Assembly (NCBI RefSeq): GCF_012726235.1
Contig: NZ_JAASAH010000002.1
Location: forward strand, 124,001-188,000
Direction of reading: 5' to 3'
Source of the DNA: Streptomyces sp. HNM0574
GTDB taxonomy: Bacteria > Actinomycetota > Actinomycetes > Streptomycetales > Streptomycetaceae
DNA: 64,000 nt
In this document: one piece after another, positions 18,291-25,896 of the stretch
Layout of the letters: every line of letters begins with the position of its first letter
How positions within the stretch are numbered: position 1 is the first letter of the stretch
The notes under the pieces: model-generated
Database searches by the model: none
What the model saw: the letters and a program-made list of their open reading frames with translations, nothing else
What the model was told of the DNA's origin: nothing
Translations under genes and position numbers: made by a program

Positions 18291-19454
18291 ATGTCCCTCG
18301 ACCACCGTCTGACCACCGAGCACGAGCAACTGCGCCGCACGGTCGAGCAGTTCGCGCACGACGTGGTCGCCCCCGTCATCGGGGACCACTACGAGCGGCA
18401 CGAGTTCCCGTACGACATCGTCCGGCAGATGGGCGAGATGGGCCTCTTCGGGCTGCCGTTCCCCGAGGAGTACGGCGGCATGGGCGGCGACTACCTGGCG
18501 CTCGGCATCGCCCTGGAGGAGCTCGCCCGGGTCGACTCCTCGGTGGCCATCACCCTGGAGGCCGGCGTCTCGCTGGGCGCGATGCCGGTGTTCCGCTTCG
18601 GCACCGAGGAGCAGAAGCGCGAGTGGCTCCCCCGGCTGTGCGCGGGCGAGATGCTGGGCGCGTTCGGCCTGACGGAGCCGCAGGCGGGTTCCGACGCGGG
18701 CGGCACCCGCACCACCGCCGTACGCGACACCGCGACGGGTGAGTGGGTGATCAACGGCAGCAAGTGCTTCATCACCAACTCCGGTACGGACATCACCGGA
18801 CTGGTCACGGTCACGGCGGTGACGGGCCGCGCGGAGGACGGCTCGCCGCACATCTCCACCCTCCTCGTCCCGTCCGGGACGCCGGGCTTCCAGGTCGCGG
18901 CCCCGTACTCGAAGGTCGGGTGGAACGCCTCGGACACCCGCGAGCTCTCGTTCACCGACGTCCGCGTCCCCGAGGCGAATCTGCTGGGCGAAGAGGGCCG
19001 CGGCTACGCCCAGTTCCTGCGCATCCTGGACGAGGGCCGCATCGCCATCGCGGCCCTCGCCACGGGCCTCTCGCAGGGCTGCGTCGACGAGTCCGTGGCG
19101 TACGCGAAGACCCGTGAGGCCTTCGGGAAGCCGATCGCGGCCCAGCAGGCCATCCAGTTCAAGCTGGCCGACATGGAGATGCGGGCCCACACCTCGCGGG
19201 TGGCCTGGCGGGACGCGGCCTCGCGGCTGCTCGCGGGCGAACGGTTCAAGAAGGAGGCGGCGCTGGCGAAGCTCTACACCTCCGAGTGCGCGGTGACGAA
19301 CGCCCGCGAGGCCACCCAGATCCACGGCGGGTACGGCTTCATGAACGAGTACCCGGTGGCCCGTATGTGGCGGGACGCCAAGATCCTGGAGATCGGGGAG
19401 GGGACGAGCGAGGTGCAGCGGATGCTGATCGCCCGGGAGCTGGGCGTCGGCTGA
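18291..19454 (+). CDS. acdH: Short/branched-chain acyl-CoA dehydrogenase
   Basis: The 387-aa protein shows LTEPQAGSDAGGTRTT, FITNSGTDITG and GYGFMNEYPVARMWRDAK, and ends EIGEGTSEVQRM. The Glu of GEGTSE is at the canonical catalytic position of short- and medium-chain enzymes, and the alternative LCAD/IVD position is Gly (DEGRIAI). It is last in the carboxylase/HMG-CoA lyase operon. From memory this is AcdH (also fadE4), shown in S. coelicolor and S. avermitilis to act on branched short acyl-CoAs from valine, leucine and isoleucine. The ATG at 18291 has AAGGAG 11 nt upstream; a GTG at 18282 is in frame but only 2 nt from that site. Confidence 0.88.
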   Translation: MSLDHRLTTEHEQLRRTVEQFAHDVVAPVIGDHYERHEFPYDIVRQMGEMGLFGLPFPEEYGGMGGDYLALGIALEELARVDSSVAITLEAGVSLGAMPVFRFGTEEQKREWLPRLCAGEMLGAFGLTEPQAGSDAGGTRTTAVRDTATGEWVINGSKCFITNSGTDITGLVTVTAVTGRAEDGSPHISTLLVPSGTPGFQVAAPYSKVGWNASDTRELSFTDVRVPEANLLGEEGRGYAQFLRILDEGRIAIAALATGLSQGCVDESVAYAKTREAFGKPIAAQQAIQFKLADMEMRAHTSRVAWRDAASRLLAGERFKKEAALAKLYTSECAVTNAREATQIHGGYGFMNEYPVARMWRDAKILEIGEGTSEVQRMLIARELGVG

Positions 19455-19491
19455 CGGACTCCGGCGGCCCGTTCACCGCCGGAACGTGAGC

Positions 19492-19531
19492 GGGCCGGGC
19501 GGCGGCCGCCTCCGCGACCACCGCCCGGCCC
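19492..19531. terminator. Terminator between acdH and the hexosaminidase gene
   Basis: An 11-bp perfect GC stem (19492-19502 with 19521-19531) lies between convergent genes and could serve both. Confidence 0.5.
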
Positions 19532-19573
19532 TGCTCCTGAATCGGCTCCCGCGTCGGGAATCGGACGCGGACG

Positions 19574-21199
19574 TCAGGCGTCCGGCCAGGGCACCTGCGG
19601 GGAGCGCCAGTAGGTGATGCCCAACGCGTCCCAGCGCGGGGCCTGTTGGGCCAGCCGCTCGCGGTAGTCGGCCCAGTCGTGGGTGTCCGCCGGGGACCAG
19701 CCGAGCTCGGCGATGCCGGGCAGCCGGGGGAAGGCCATGTAGTCGATCTGCTCGATGCTCTCGATGCGTTCGGTCCACAGCGCCGCCTCCACGCCGTGGA
19801 CGGCCTCCTCGGGCACGCCCTTGAAGTAGCTGCCGGGGTCCCAGTCGTAGGACTGCCGGGTCTCGACGTGTCCGGCCCAGTCCAGCCCGTAGGGGGTGTC
19901 CTTGTTGTACTTCATGTCGAGGTAGGCGCGGTTGGCCGGGGAGAGGATGAGCCGGGTGCCGTTCTTCGCGGCCTCCACGACCTCCTTCTCCTTGCCCTCG
20001 GTGCCCCAGTACTGGGCGATGGCGCCCTCGGCCGGCCCGGCCCCGGTCAACTGGTGCCAGCCGACGACGGTCTTGCCGTACTTCGCGACGGTCCGCTGGG
20101 CGCGTGCCATGAAGGCCGCGTAGTCCTTCTTGTCGGTGGAGTGCGCCTCGTCGCCGCCGATGTGCAGGTAGGGGCCGGGCGTCAGGCGGGCGATCTCCCG
20201 GACGACGTCGTCGACGAAGTCGTAGGTGATCTCCTTGCCGACGCACAGGGAGCTGAAGCCGACCTCGATCCCGGTGTACGGCGGGGGCGCGACGCCGTCG
20301 CAGTTGAGCTCGGCGTACGAGGAGAGCGCCGCGTTGGTGTGCCCGGGCATGTCGATCTCGGGGACGACCGTCACGTTGCGCGCGGCGGCGTAGCGGACGA
20401 TGTCCCGGTACTGCGCTTGCGTGTAGTAGCCGCCGGGCCCGCCGCCGACCTCGGTCTTCCCGCCGTGCTCGGTGAGCCGCGGCCAGGACTTGACGGCGAT
20501 CCGCCAGCCCTGGTCGTCGGAGAGGTGCAGGTGCAGCTTGTTCAGCTTGTACATCGCGATCCGGTCGATGTACTTCTTCACCGTCCCGACGCCGAAGAAG
20601 TGCCGGGATACGTCGAGATGGGCGCCACGGTAGGCGTACCGCGGCTCGTCGACGACGGTGCCGGCGGCGATCCGCCAGGGCCCGTCCTGCGCGGTGCGGG
20701 ACTCGGCCCGGTCGGGGAGCAGCTGCCGGAGGGTCTGGATGCCGTTGAGGAGTCCGGCGCGGGTGGTGGCGCTGAGGTCGGCGGAGTTCTCGTCGACGGT
20801 CAGCCGGTACCCCTCGGCGCCGAGGCCGTCCCGCTTCGCCCCGCCCGGGGGCGCGGGGAGTTCGTCGACGATCCGGAGCCGGAGGCCGTCCTCGCCGTGT
20901 GCGGCGGTGACGGGCAGGGCGTAGCCGGTGGACGGGCGCAGCAGCGCGGCCAGTTGGCCGGCGGGCCCGCGCGCCTCGGCCCTGGCGCGTCCGGTGCCGC
21001 CGAGGCGGATGGGGGTGTCCTCGTCGAGGGTGAAGTGCCCGTCGGCGGGGGTGACGGAGGCGGGCGCCGGGATCACCCGGTCCAGTCCCTTGACCCGCTC
21101 CCCCGCGCCGCCGGAGGACGGGGGCGCGGCGGCGGCGGAGGCGGGGACGGTGGTGGCCAGCAGCGCTGCGCAGATCAGCAGTGGTCTGAGTCGTCTCAC
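19574..21199 (-). CDS. Secreted beta-N-acetylhexosaminidase (GH20)
   Basis: The 541-aa protein starts with a signal peptide (RRLRPLLICAALLATT). It has the GH20 N-terminal domain and barrel, with HLSDDQGWRI, PEIDMPGHTNAAL and the catalytic Asp-Glu pair in HIGGDEAHST. It removes terminal N-acetylglucosamine from chitooligosaccharides outside the cell by substrate-assisted catalysis. The GTG start has AAGGGA 6 nt upstream; an upstream ATG at 21253 would bury the signal peptide. A DasR-type operator overlaps the promoter, and glmS lies just beyond, giving an amino-sugar theme. From memory the S. coelicolor counterpart also carries a DasR site. Confidence 0.93.
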   Translation of the reverse strand: MRRLRPLLICAALLATTVPASAAAAPPSSGGAGERVKGLDRVIPAPASVTPADGHFTLDEDTPIRLGGTGRARAEARGPAGQLAALLRPSTGYALPVTAAHGEDGLRLRIVDELPAPPGGAKRDGLGAEGYRLTVDENSADLSATTRAGLLNGIQTLRQLLPDRAESRTAQDGPWRIAAGTVVDEPRYAYRGAHLDVSRHFFGVGTVKKYIDRIAMYKLNKLHLHLSDDQGWRIAVKSWPRLTEHGGKTEVGGGPGGYYTQAQYRDIVRYAAARNVTVVPEIDMPGHTNAALSSYAELNCDGVAPPPYTGIEVGFSSLCVGKEITYDFVDDVVREIARLTPGPYLHIGGDEAHSTDKKDYAAFMARAQRTVAKYGKTVVGWHQLTGAGPAEGAIAQYWGTEGKEKEVVEAAKNGTRLILSPANRAYLDMKYNKDTPYGLDWAGHVETRQSYDWDPGSYFKGVPEEAVHGVEAALWTERIESIEQIDYMAFPRLPGIAELGWSPADTHDWADYRERLAQQAPRWDALGITYWRSPQVPWPDA

Positions 21200-21346
21200 G
21201 AGCGGTCCCTTCGGTGGGCTGCGTGCATGGCGTGGGCACGAGCCGTGGGGCACCGGCGCCGGTCACGGGCCGACGTGCGCGACGCATGCGGGAGGTGTGT
21301 ACGTGCTGCGACCGAACGGTCACACTGTGGCCGCCCCCTCGGGGAG

Positions 21347-21366
21347 GGTCAAGGGTATAGACCAGC
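21347..21366 (-). promoter_or_regulatory. DasR-type operator (dre) and -35 box upstream of the hexosaminidase
   Basis: The 16-mer at 21351-21366, read as GCTGGTCTATACCCTT on the minus strand, matches the dre consensus (ACTGGTCTAGACCACT) at about 11 of 16 positions, with one half site nearly complete. TTGACC (21352-21347) adjoins it as a likely -35 box. DasR is the GntR regulator of chitin and N-acetylglucosamine use. Confidence 0.6.
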
Positions 21367-21422
21367 ACCCGAGGCCGCTCACCCGTTCTCCCGAGCGCCA
21401 CCCGGCCACCTTTCGCCGCCCG

Positions 21423-21442
21423 CCTGCCCGATATCGGGCAGG
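21423..21442. promoter_or_regulatory. 20-bp perfect palindrome upstream of the small conserved gene
   Basis: The sequence centred on CCCGATATCGGG is fully self-complementary over 20 bp and ends 4 bp before the -35 box of the gene at 21482. Operator candidate; the binding protein is unknown. Confidence 0.5.
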
Positions 21443-21446
21443 TTTC

Positions 21447-21475
21447 TTGCATAACCCGCCGCGAAGGATCAGTAT
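21447..21475 (+). promoter_or_regulatory. Leaderless promoter of the small conserved gene
   Basis: TTGCAT (21447-21452) and CAGTAT (21470-21475) are 17 bp apart, and the -10 ends 6 nt before the GTG start. No ribosome site at normal distance. Confidence 0.5.
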
Positions 21476-21481
21476 CGACGC

Positions 21482-21760
21482 GTGCTCGAAGCCCGAACGC
21501 CGGTCCACGACGACCTCATCGACCACCTGGTCCGCTCCACCCCGCTCCAGCGCGGTGAAGCCGCCCGGGTCGTCCTCGACGTGCTGGCGTACTTCGACGA
21601 GACCACCGAGGAATACGTCCGCCGCCGCCACCGCGAACTGCAGTCCAGGGGCGTGACGAACGCCGACGCCTTCGAGCGGATCGCGGACGAGCTGCCGCGC
21701 CGGGCCGTGGCGCCACCCTCGCTCTCGCTCCGCCAGCTGCGCCGCATGGTCTACGGCTGA
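21482..21760 (+). CDS. Small conserved Streptomyces protein, function unknown
   Basis: The 92-aa protein starts VLEARTPVHDDLIDHLVRST and ends LSLRQLRRMVYG. It is charged and predicted helical, with an acidic middle (DETTEEYVRRRHREL), no signal peptide and no membrane segment. I recognise the sequence type from Streptomyces genomes, where it sits between the hexosaminidase and glmS, but no function is known to me. The GTG start is supported by a -35/-10 pair ending 6 nt upstream (leaderless), with a 20-bp palindrome just before. Size and helix content would suit a small DNA- or RNA-binding or adaptor protein, but nothing in the sequence proves that. Confidence 0.72.
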   Translation: MLEARTPVHDDLIDHLVRSTPLQRGEAARVVLDVLAYFDETTEEYVRRRHRELQSRGVTNADAFERIADELPRRAVAPPSLSLRQLRRMVYG

Positions 21761-22010
21761 CGCGGACGACGGGCACCCCCGCCCCGGCGTGGCACACCGC
21801 ACCGGGCCCGGACAACAGCCACCGTCGGACCACGGCCGCCCGGCACCCGAACGGACCGTCGGCACGGAGCCCGGCGCACCGGAGGACCGGAACCGCGGCA
21901 CCCGGAACCCGAGTCCGGAACACAGAACCCGAAAACGGCACACCCCGGAACCGCAAGATCCGGTACCGGCACCAGCACCACACAGGACAGAAGGAGAGGC
22001 GACAGCCAAC
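21761..22010 (+). other. Long leader region of glmS with imperfect CCGGAAC repeats
   Basis: No gene seen. From about 21885 to 21960 the motif CCGGAAC or close variants recurs at least five times (ACCGGAACC, CCCGGAACC, TCCGGAACA, CCCGGAACC). The repeats could form alternative hairpins in the mRNA leader. AAGGAGAG at 21991-21998 is the glmS ribosome site. Confidence 0.35.
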
Positions 22011-23837
22011 ATGTGCGGAATCGTCGGATATATCGGCAAGCGTGAGGTTGCCCCGCTTCTCCTGGAGGGGCTCCAGCGCCTGGAGTACCGCGGCTACGAC
22101 TCCGCGGGCATCGCCATCCACAGCAGCGGAACGGGCAAGAGCGCGGGCCTGAAGACGGCCAAGACCAAGGGCCGCGTCCGCGACCTGGAGGACCGCCTGC
22201 CGAAGCGCTTCGCGGGCACCACCGGCATCGCGCACACCCGCTGGGCCACCCACGGCGCCCCGAACGACGTCAACGCGCACCCGCACGTCGACCCCGGCGA
22301 GCAGGTCGCCGTCGTGCACAACGGCATCGTCGACAACGCCTCCGAGCTGCGCGCCAAGCTGACCGCCGACGGCGTCGAGTTCGTCTCCGACACCGACACC
22401 GAGGTCCTCACCCACCTCATCGCCCGCGCCCAGGCCGACACCCTGGAGGCGCGCGTGCAGGAGGCGCTGCGGCACGTCGAGGGCACGTACGGCATCGCCG
22501 TGCTGCACGCCGAGTTCCCGGACCGGATCGTCGTCGCCCGCAACGGCTCCCCCGTCGTGCTGGGCATCGGCGAGCACGAGATGTTCGTCGCCTCCGACGT
22601 CGCCGCGCTGGTGTCGCACACCCGCCAGGTCGTCACCCTCGACGACGGCGAGATGGCCACCATCAAGGCCGACGACTACCGCACCTACACCACCGAGGGC
22701 TCCCGCACCTCCGCCGCGCCGGAGACCGTGGAGTGGGCGGCCGAGTCCTACGACATGGGCGGCCACGACACCTACATGCACAAGGAGATCGCGGAGCAGG
22801 CCGACGCCGTCGACCGCGTCCTGCGCGGCCGGATCGACGACCGCTTCGCGACCGTCCACCTCGGCGGCCTCAACCTGGACGCGCGCGAGGCCCGTTCGAT
22901 GCGCCGGGTGAAGATCCTCGGCTGCGGCTCCGCGTACCACGCGGGCATGATCGGCGCCCAGATGATCGAGGAGCTGGCCCGCATCCCCGCGGACGCCGAG
23001 CCCGCGAGCGAGTTCCGCTACCGCAACCCGGTCGTCGACCCGGACACGCTGTACATCGCGGTCAGCCAGTCCGGCGAGACCTACGACACCCTCGCGGCCG
23101 TCCAGGAGCTCAAGCGCAAGGGCGCCCGGGTGCTCGGCGTGGTCAACGTCGTCGGCTCCGCCATCGCGCGGGAGACGGACGGCGGCGTGTACGTCCACGC
23201 GGGCCCCGAGGTCTGCGTGGTGTCGACCAAGTGCTTCACGAACACCGCCGTCGCCTTCGGCCTGCTGGCCCTGCACCTCGGCCGCATCCGCGACCTGTCC
23301 GTCGCCGACGGCAAGCGGATCATCTCCGGCCTGCGCCAACTCCCGGGCCAGATCGCGGAGATCATGGAGCGCGAGGACGAGCTGAAGAAGCTCGCGGCCG
23401 AGTACGCGCACGCCAAGAGCATGATGTTCGTCGGCCGGGTGCGGGGCTACCCCGTCGCCCGTGAGGCCTCGCTGAAGCTCAAGGAGGTCAGCTACATCCA
23501 CGCCGAGGCGTACCCCGCCTCCGAGCTGAAGCACGGCCCGCTCGCGCTGATCGAGCCCGCGGTACCGACGGTGGCGATCCTTCCGGACGACGACCTGCTC
23601 GACAAGAACCGCGCCACGCTGGAGGAGATCAAGGCCCGCAGCGGTCAGATCCTCGCGGTGGCGCACCAGGAGCAGGAGAAGGCCGACCACACCTTCATCG
23701 TGCCGCGCAACGAGGTCGAGCTGGACCCGATCCTGATGGGCATCCCGCTGCAACTCCTCGCGTACCACACGGCGTTGGAGCTGGAGCGCGACATCGACAA
23801 GCCGCGCAACCTGGCGAAGTCCGTCACCGTCGAGTGA
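22011..23837 (+). CDS. glmS: Glutamine--fructose-6-phosphate aminotransferase (isomerizing)
   Basis: The 608-aa protein begins MCGIVGYIG; the Cys at position 2 is the N-terminal nucleophile of the glutaminase half. The isomerase half has two SIS domains (GCGSAYHAGMI, AVSQSGETYDT, EASLKLKEVSYIHAEAY) and the usual end NLAKSVTVE. It makes glucosamine-6-phosphate from fructose-6-phosphate and glutamine, the entry to cell-wall amino sugars. AAGGAGAG lies 10-15 nt before the ATG. From memory Streptomyces has two glmS copies, and this locus, next to a hexosaminidase and adpA, is the secondary one. A strong terminator follows. Confidence 0.95.
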   Translation: MCGIVGYIGKREVAPLLLEGLQRLEYRGYDSAGIAIHSSGTGKSAGLKTAKTKGRVRDLEDRLPKRFAGTTGIAHTRWATHGAPNDVNAHPHVDPGEQVAVVHNGIVDNASELRAKLTADGVEFVSDTDTEVLTHLIARAQADTLEARVQEALRHVEGTYGIAVLHAEFPDRIVVARNGSPVVLGIGEHEMFVASDVAALVSHTRQVVTLDDGEMATIKADDYRTYTTEGSRTSAAPETVEWAAESYDMGGHDTYMHKEIAEQADAVDRVLRGRIDDRFATVHLGGLNLDAREARSMRRVKILGCGSAYHAGMIGAQMIEELARIPADAEPASEFRYRNPVVDPDTLYIAVSQSGETYDTLAAVQELKRKGARVLGVVNVVGSAIARETDGGVYVHAGPEVCVVSTKCFTNTAVAFGLLALHLGRIRDLSVADGKRIISGLRQLPGQIAEIMEREDELKKLAAEYAHAKSMMFVGRVRGYPVAREASLKLKEVSYIHAEAYPASELKHGPLALIEPAVPTVAILPDDDLLDKNRATLEEIKARSGQILAVAHQEQEKADHTFIVPRNEVELDPILMGIPLQLLAYHTALELERDIDKPRNLAKSVTVE

Positions 23838-23857
23838 CCTTCGCAGGGGAGGCGGAA

Positions 23858-23899
23858 GGCGGAATCCCGCACGGGCCACCAACCGTGCGGGATTCCGCC
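23858..23899 (+). terminator. Terminator after glmS
   Basis: A 17-bp perfect stem (23858-23874 with 23883-23899) and an 8-nt loop lie 20 nt past the glmS stop. Confidence 0.8.
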
Positions 23900-24161
23900 T
23901 CCCCTGTGCCGGCGTCGCCCATTACGCCGGCGGGTGGCTGCGTCCGGGGACCGTCACCTCCCCTTCCGCAGCACGCCGTTCGTGTTTCCTGTATGCCCCT
24001 CACAAACGCACATTCCACCTCCGGGACCGGACGGATTTGCCCACAGGGAACACACCGGAACCTTCGGGTGACACCCACCGCACGCCGGACACCCCGCCGG
24101 AGTACGGGAGTTGGGTGAGCGGCGCCGCACGCGGGACGGGAGGGGCGGCCGGGCGGACCGC

Positions 24162-24686
24162 TCAGGGGACGACCACGACGGGCCGCTGCGCCCTGCGCGC
24201 GAGGCGTCCCGCGACGGAGCCGAACATCCGGCCCACGAGGCCGTGCGTCGAGCCGACGACGATCGCGTCCGCCTCGTACTCCTGCCCGACCTCCTCCAGT
24301 TCGTGGCAGATGTCGCCGCCGCGCTCCACCAGGACCCAGGGCACCTCGGACAGGTGGTCCGCACAGGCGAGTTCGAAGCCGAGCACCTCGGTGCGGTGGT
24401 CCGGCACGTCGACGAAGACGGGCGGCTCGCAGCCGGCCCACACCGTCGTCGGCAGCCGGTTGGCGACGTGGACGATGATCAGTCCCGAATGCGAACGGTG
24501 GGCCATACCGATGGCATACGCCAAGGCGCGCTCGCTCGACATGGAGCCGTCGAAGCCCACCACCACGCCGTGCTGGAAGGCGGGGTCGCACGAATGGCGC
24601 GCGTCGTCCACCGCTTCGGGGCCCACCGTCGGGTCGTCTGCGACCCGCTTGCGGTCCGCTGGGTCAGGGATCTCGTGTCCGGCCAT
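24162..24686 (-). CDS. Universal stress protein (UspA) family
   Basis: The 174-aa protein has a single Usp domain from about residue 40: HGVVVGFDGSMSSERALAYA at the start and VVGSTHGLVGRMFGSVAGRL with ARRAQRPVVVVP at the end. Usp proteins of this type bind ATP and accumulate under stress. Here the glycine loop is GSTHG-x6-GS, shorter than the textbook G-x2-G-x9-G(S/T), as in other actinobacterial members I recall. The ATG at 24686 gives the usual N-terminus (MAGHEIPDPADRK); an in-frame GTG at 24746 and an ATG at 24908 are less likely. It stands alone, convergent with glmS and divergent from adpA across a 1.2-kb gap. Confidence 0.82.
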   Translation of the reverse strand: MAGHEIPDPADRKRVADDPTVGPEAVDDARHSCDPAFQHGVVVGFDGSMSSERALAYAIGMAHRSHSGLIIVHVANRLPTTVWAGCEPPVFVDVPDHRTEVLGFELACADHLSEVPWVLVERGGDICHELEEVGQEYEADAIVVGSTHGLVGRMFGSVAGRLARRAQRPVVVVP

Positions 24687-25896
24687 CGGTATCTCGGCGA
24701 AGGGAGCCTCTGTGCGGAGGGAACGGCGGTTGGCTCGTGCGCTCACGGGCACAGCCTCGGGGGCATCCGCCAAGGATGCTCTCCTGGCTGCTACCCCAAG
24801 GGTACGGCTGCACTCCCCCCCCCGCGCCCAGGGCTCGGCGGGCGGTGACCGGTCACGCGCTGACCCCGGAGCATGCCTCAGCCCCGCGGTTTGCGCAATG
24901 CCCCGCAACGCCCCTTACACGGCCCTCCGAAGCCGTTCCCGGGCCTGAATCCGGCCATCTCCGCCCCACCACGCGCACACCCGGCCCCCGGCACCGTCCC
25001 CGACGGCCACCCGTCCGTGCGACGCCGCCCCGGAGCCGCGCGGGGTGCGGGGCCCTCCTGTCACGCTCCTCGCGCGCGCCCGCACGGGAGGTGACCGCGG
25101 ACGCACACCCGCCCGGCCCGGGCGCCGCCCCGCACCACCACCCGCCCCGCCCACCCTTCGCGCACACCGCTCCCCCGGCCACCCCCTCGGCGCCTCCCGC
25201 CCCGCCGGCCTCCCCGTACGCGCAGGTCCCGCCCGTACGCGCGGTCCCGGCCGTACGCCGCCGTCCCGTACGCAGGGGCCGCGCGGGACGGCGGGGCAGG
25301 GGGCGCGGGGCGTCCGGCGGGGGCGCGGGGCGGGCCGCGCGTCCGCGGCGCACGGGCACACCGGGGCGCGTGGTGGCGGCCGGGGAGGGGGCCGCCGGGC
25401 CGGCGAGGCGTGATCGCGTCGAACGGGGGCCGACAAGCCACCACTTGGACGTCCCGGACCGCTCGCGGGAACTCGTCCGGCGGACCCGACGGAGCGTCAA
25501 GTCGCCGTTAAATCACGGAGTTCGGCATCCTGGCGGCACGTCCCGACGGCCGGATCCCATATGTGCGCCCCGCTATTTTCAGCCAACTTCCGGAAGCCCG
25601 GCACCTGTTGCACGGAGGCCCCGCAACCCCCTTGTCACCAGGCAGGAAAGGACCGCCGGGCACGTGTGGGCCCTACGGGGACGGGGCAGGGACGGCATGC
25701 GCACTTCCCAGCGGAGCCGCCGAGTGGAACGCTTCGTGATCGAATGCTTCACGCCAAGTTGCCTTATCGACATAGCGCCGGGTGTCGAACTTGTCCCGCC
25801 GACCTCATCCGACGCAGTAGATTCGATCTTGGCTATCGCCGCGGGGGAAACGTGCAGGACCGAGAGGACGCGACGATTGAGGGGGGCTTAGTTCCA
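24687..25896. other. Long adpA upstream region, no gene identified
   Basis: About 1.2 kb separates the stress-protein and adpA start codons. From 24980 to 25430 the DNA is extremely C-rich on the plus strand, and the open frames there are low-complexity Pro/Arg/Gly runs that do not look like proteins. Four CCGTACGC elements occur at 25214, 25233, 25251 and 25266. From 25500 the A+T content rises towards adpA. CGTGA and TCACG form an inverted repeat with a 9-nt spacer at 25735-25753. Such a long regulatory region suits adpA, which has a large set of known regulators. Confidence 0.5.

Noticed and set aside
22011..23837. glmS ribozyme or second DasR site near glmS
   Set aside because: No ribozyme-like core and no GGTCTAGACC-type core before the start codon.
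25735..25753. BldD site upstream of adpA (CGTGA-N9-TCACG)
   Set aside because: The spacing differs from the BldD consensus as I know it, so only an inverted repeat is reported.
24737..25891. Plus-strand 384-aa open frame upstream of adpA
   Set aside because: Pro/Arg/Ala-rich text without domain or ribosome site. Its end overlaps the adpA leader. Treated as regulatory non-coding DNA.
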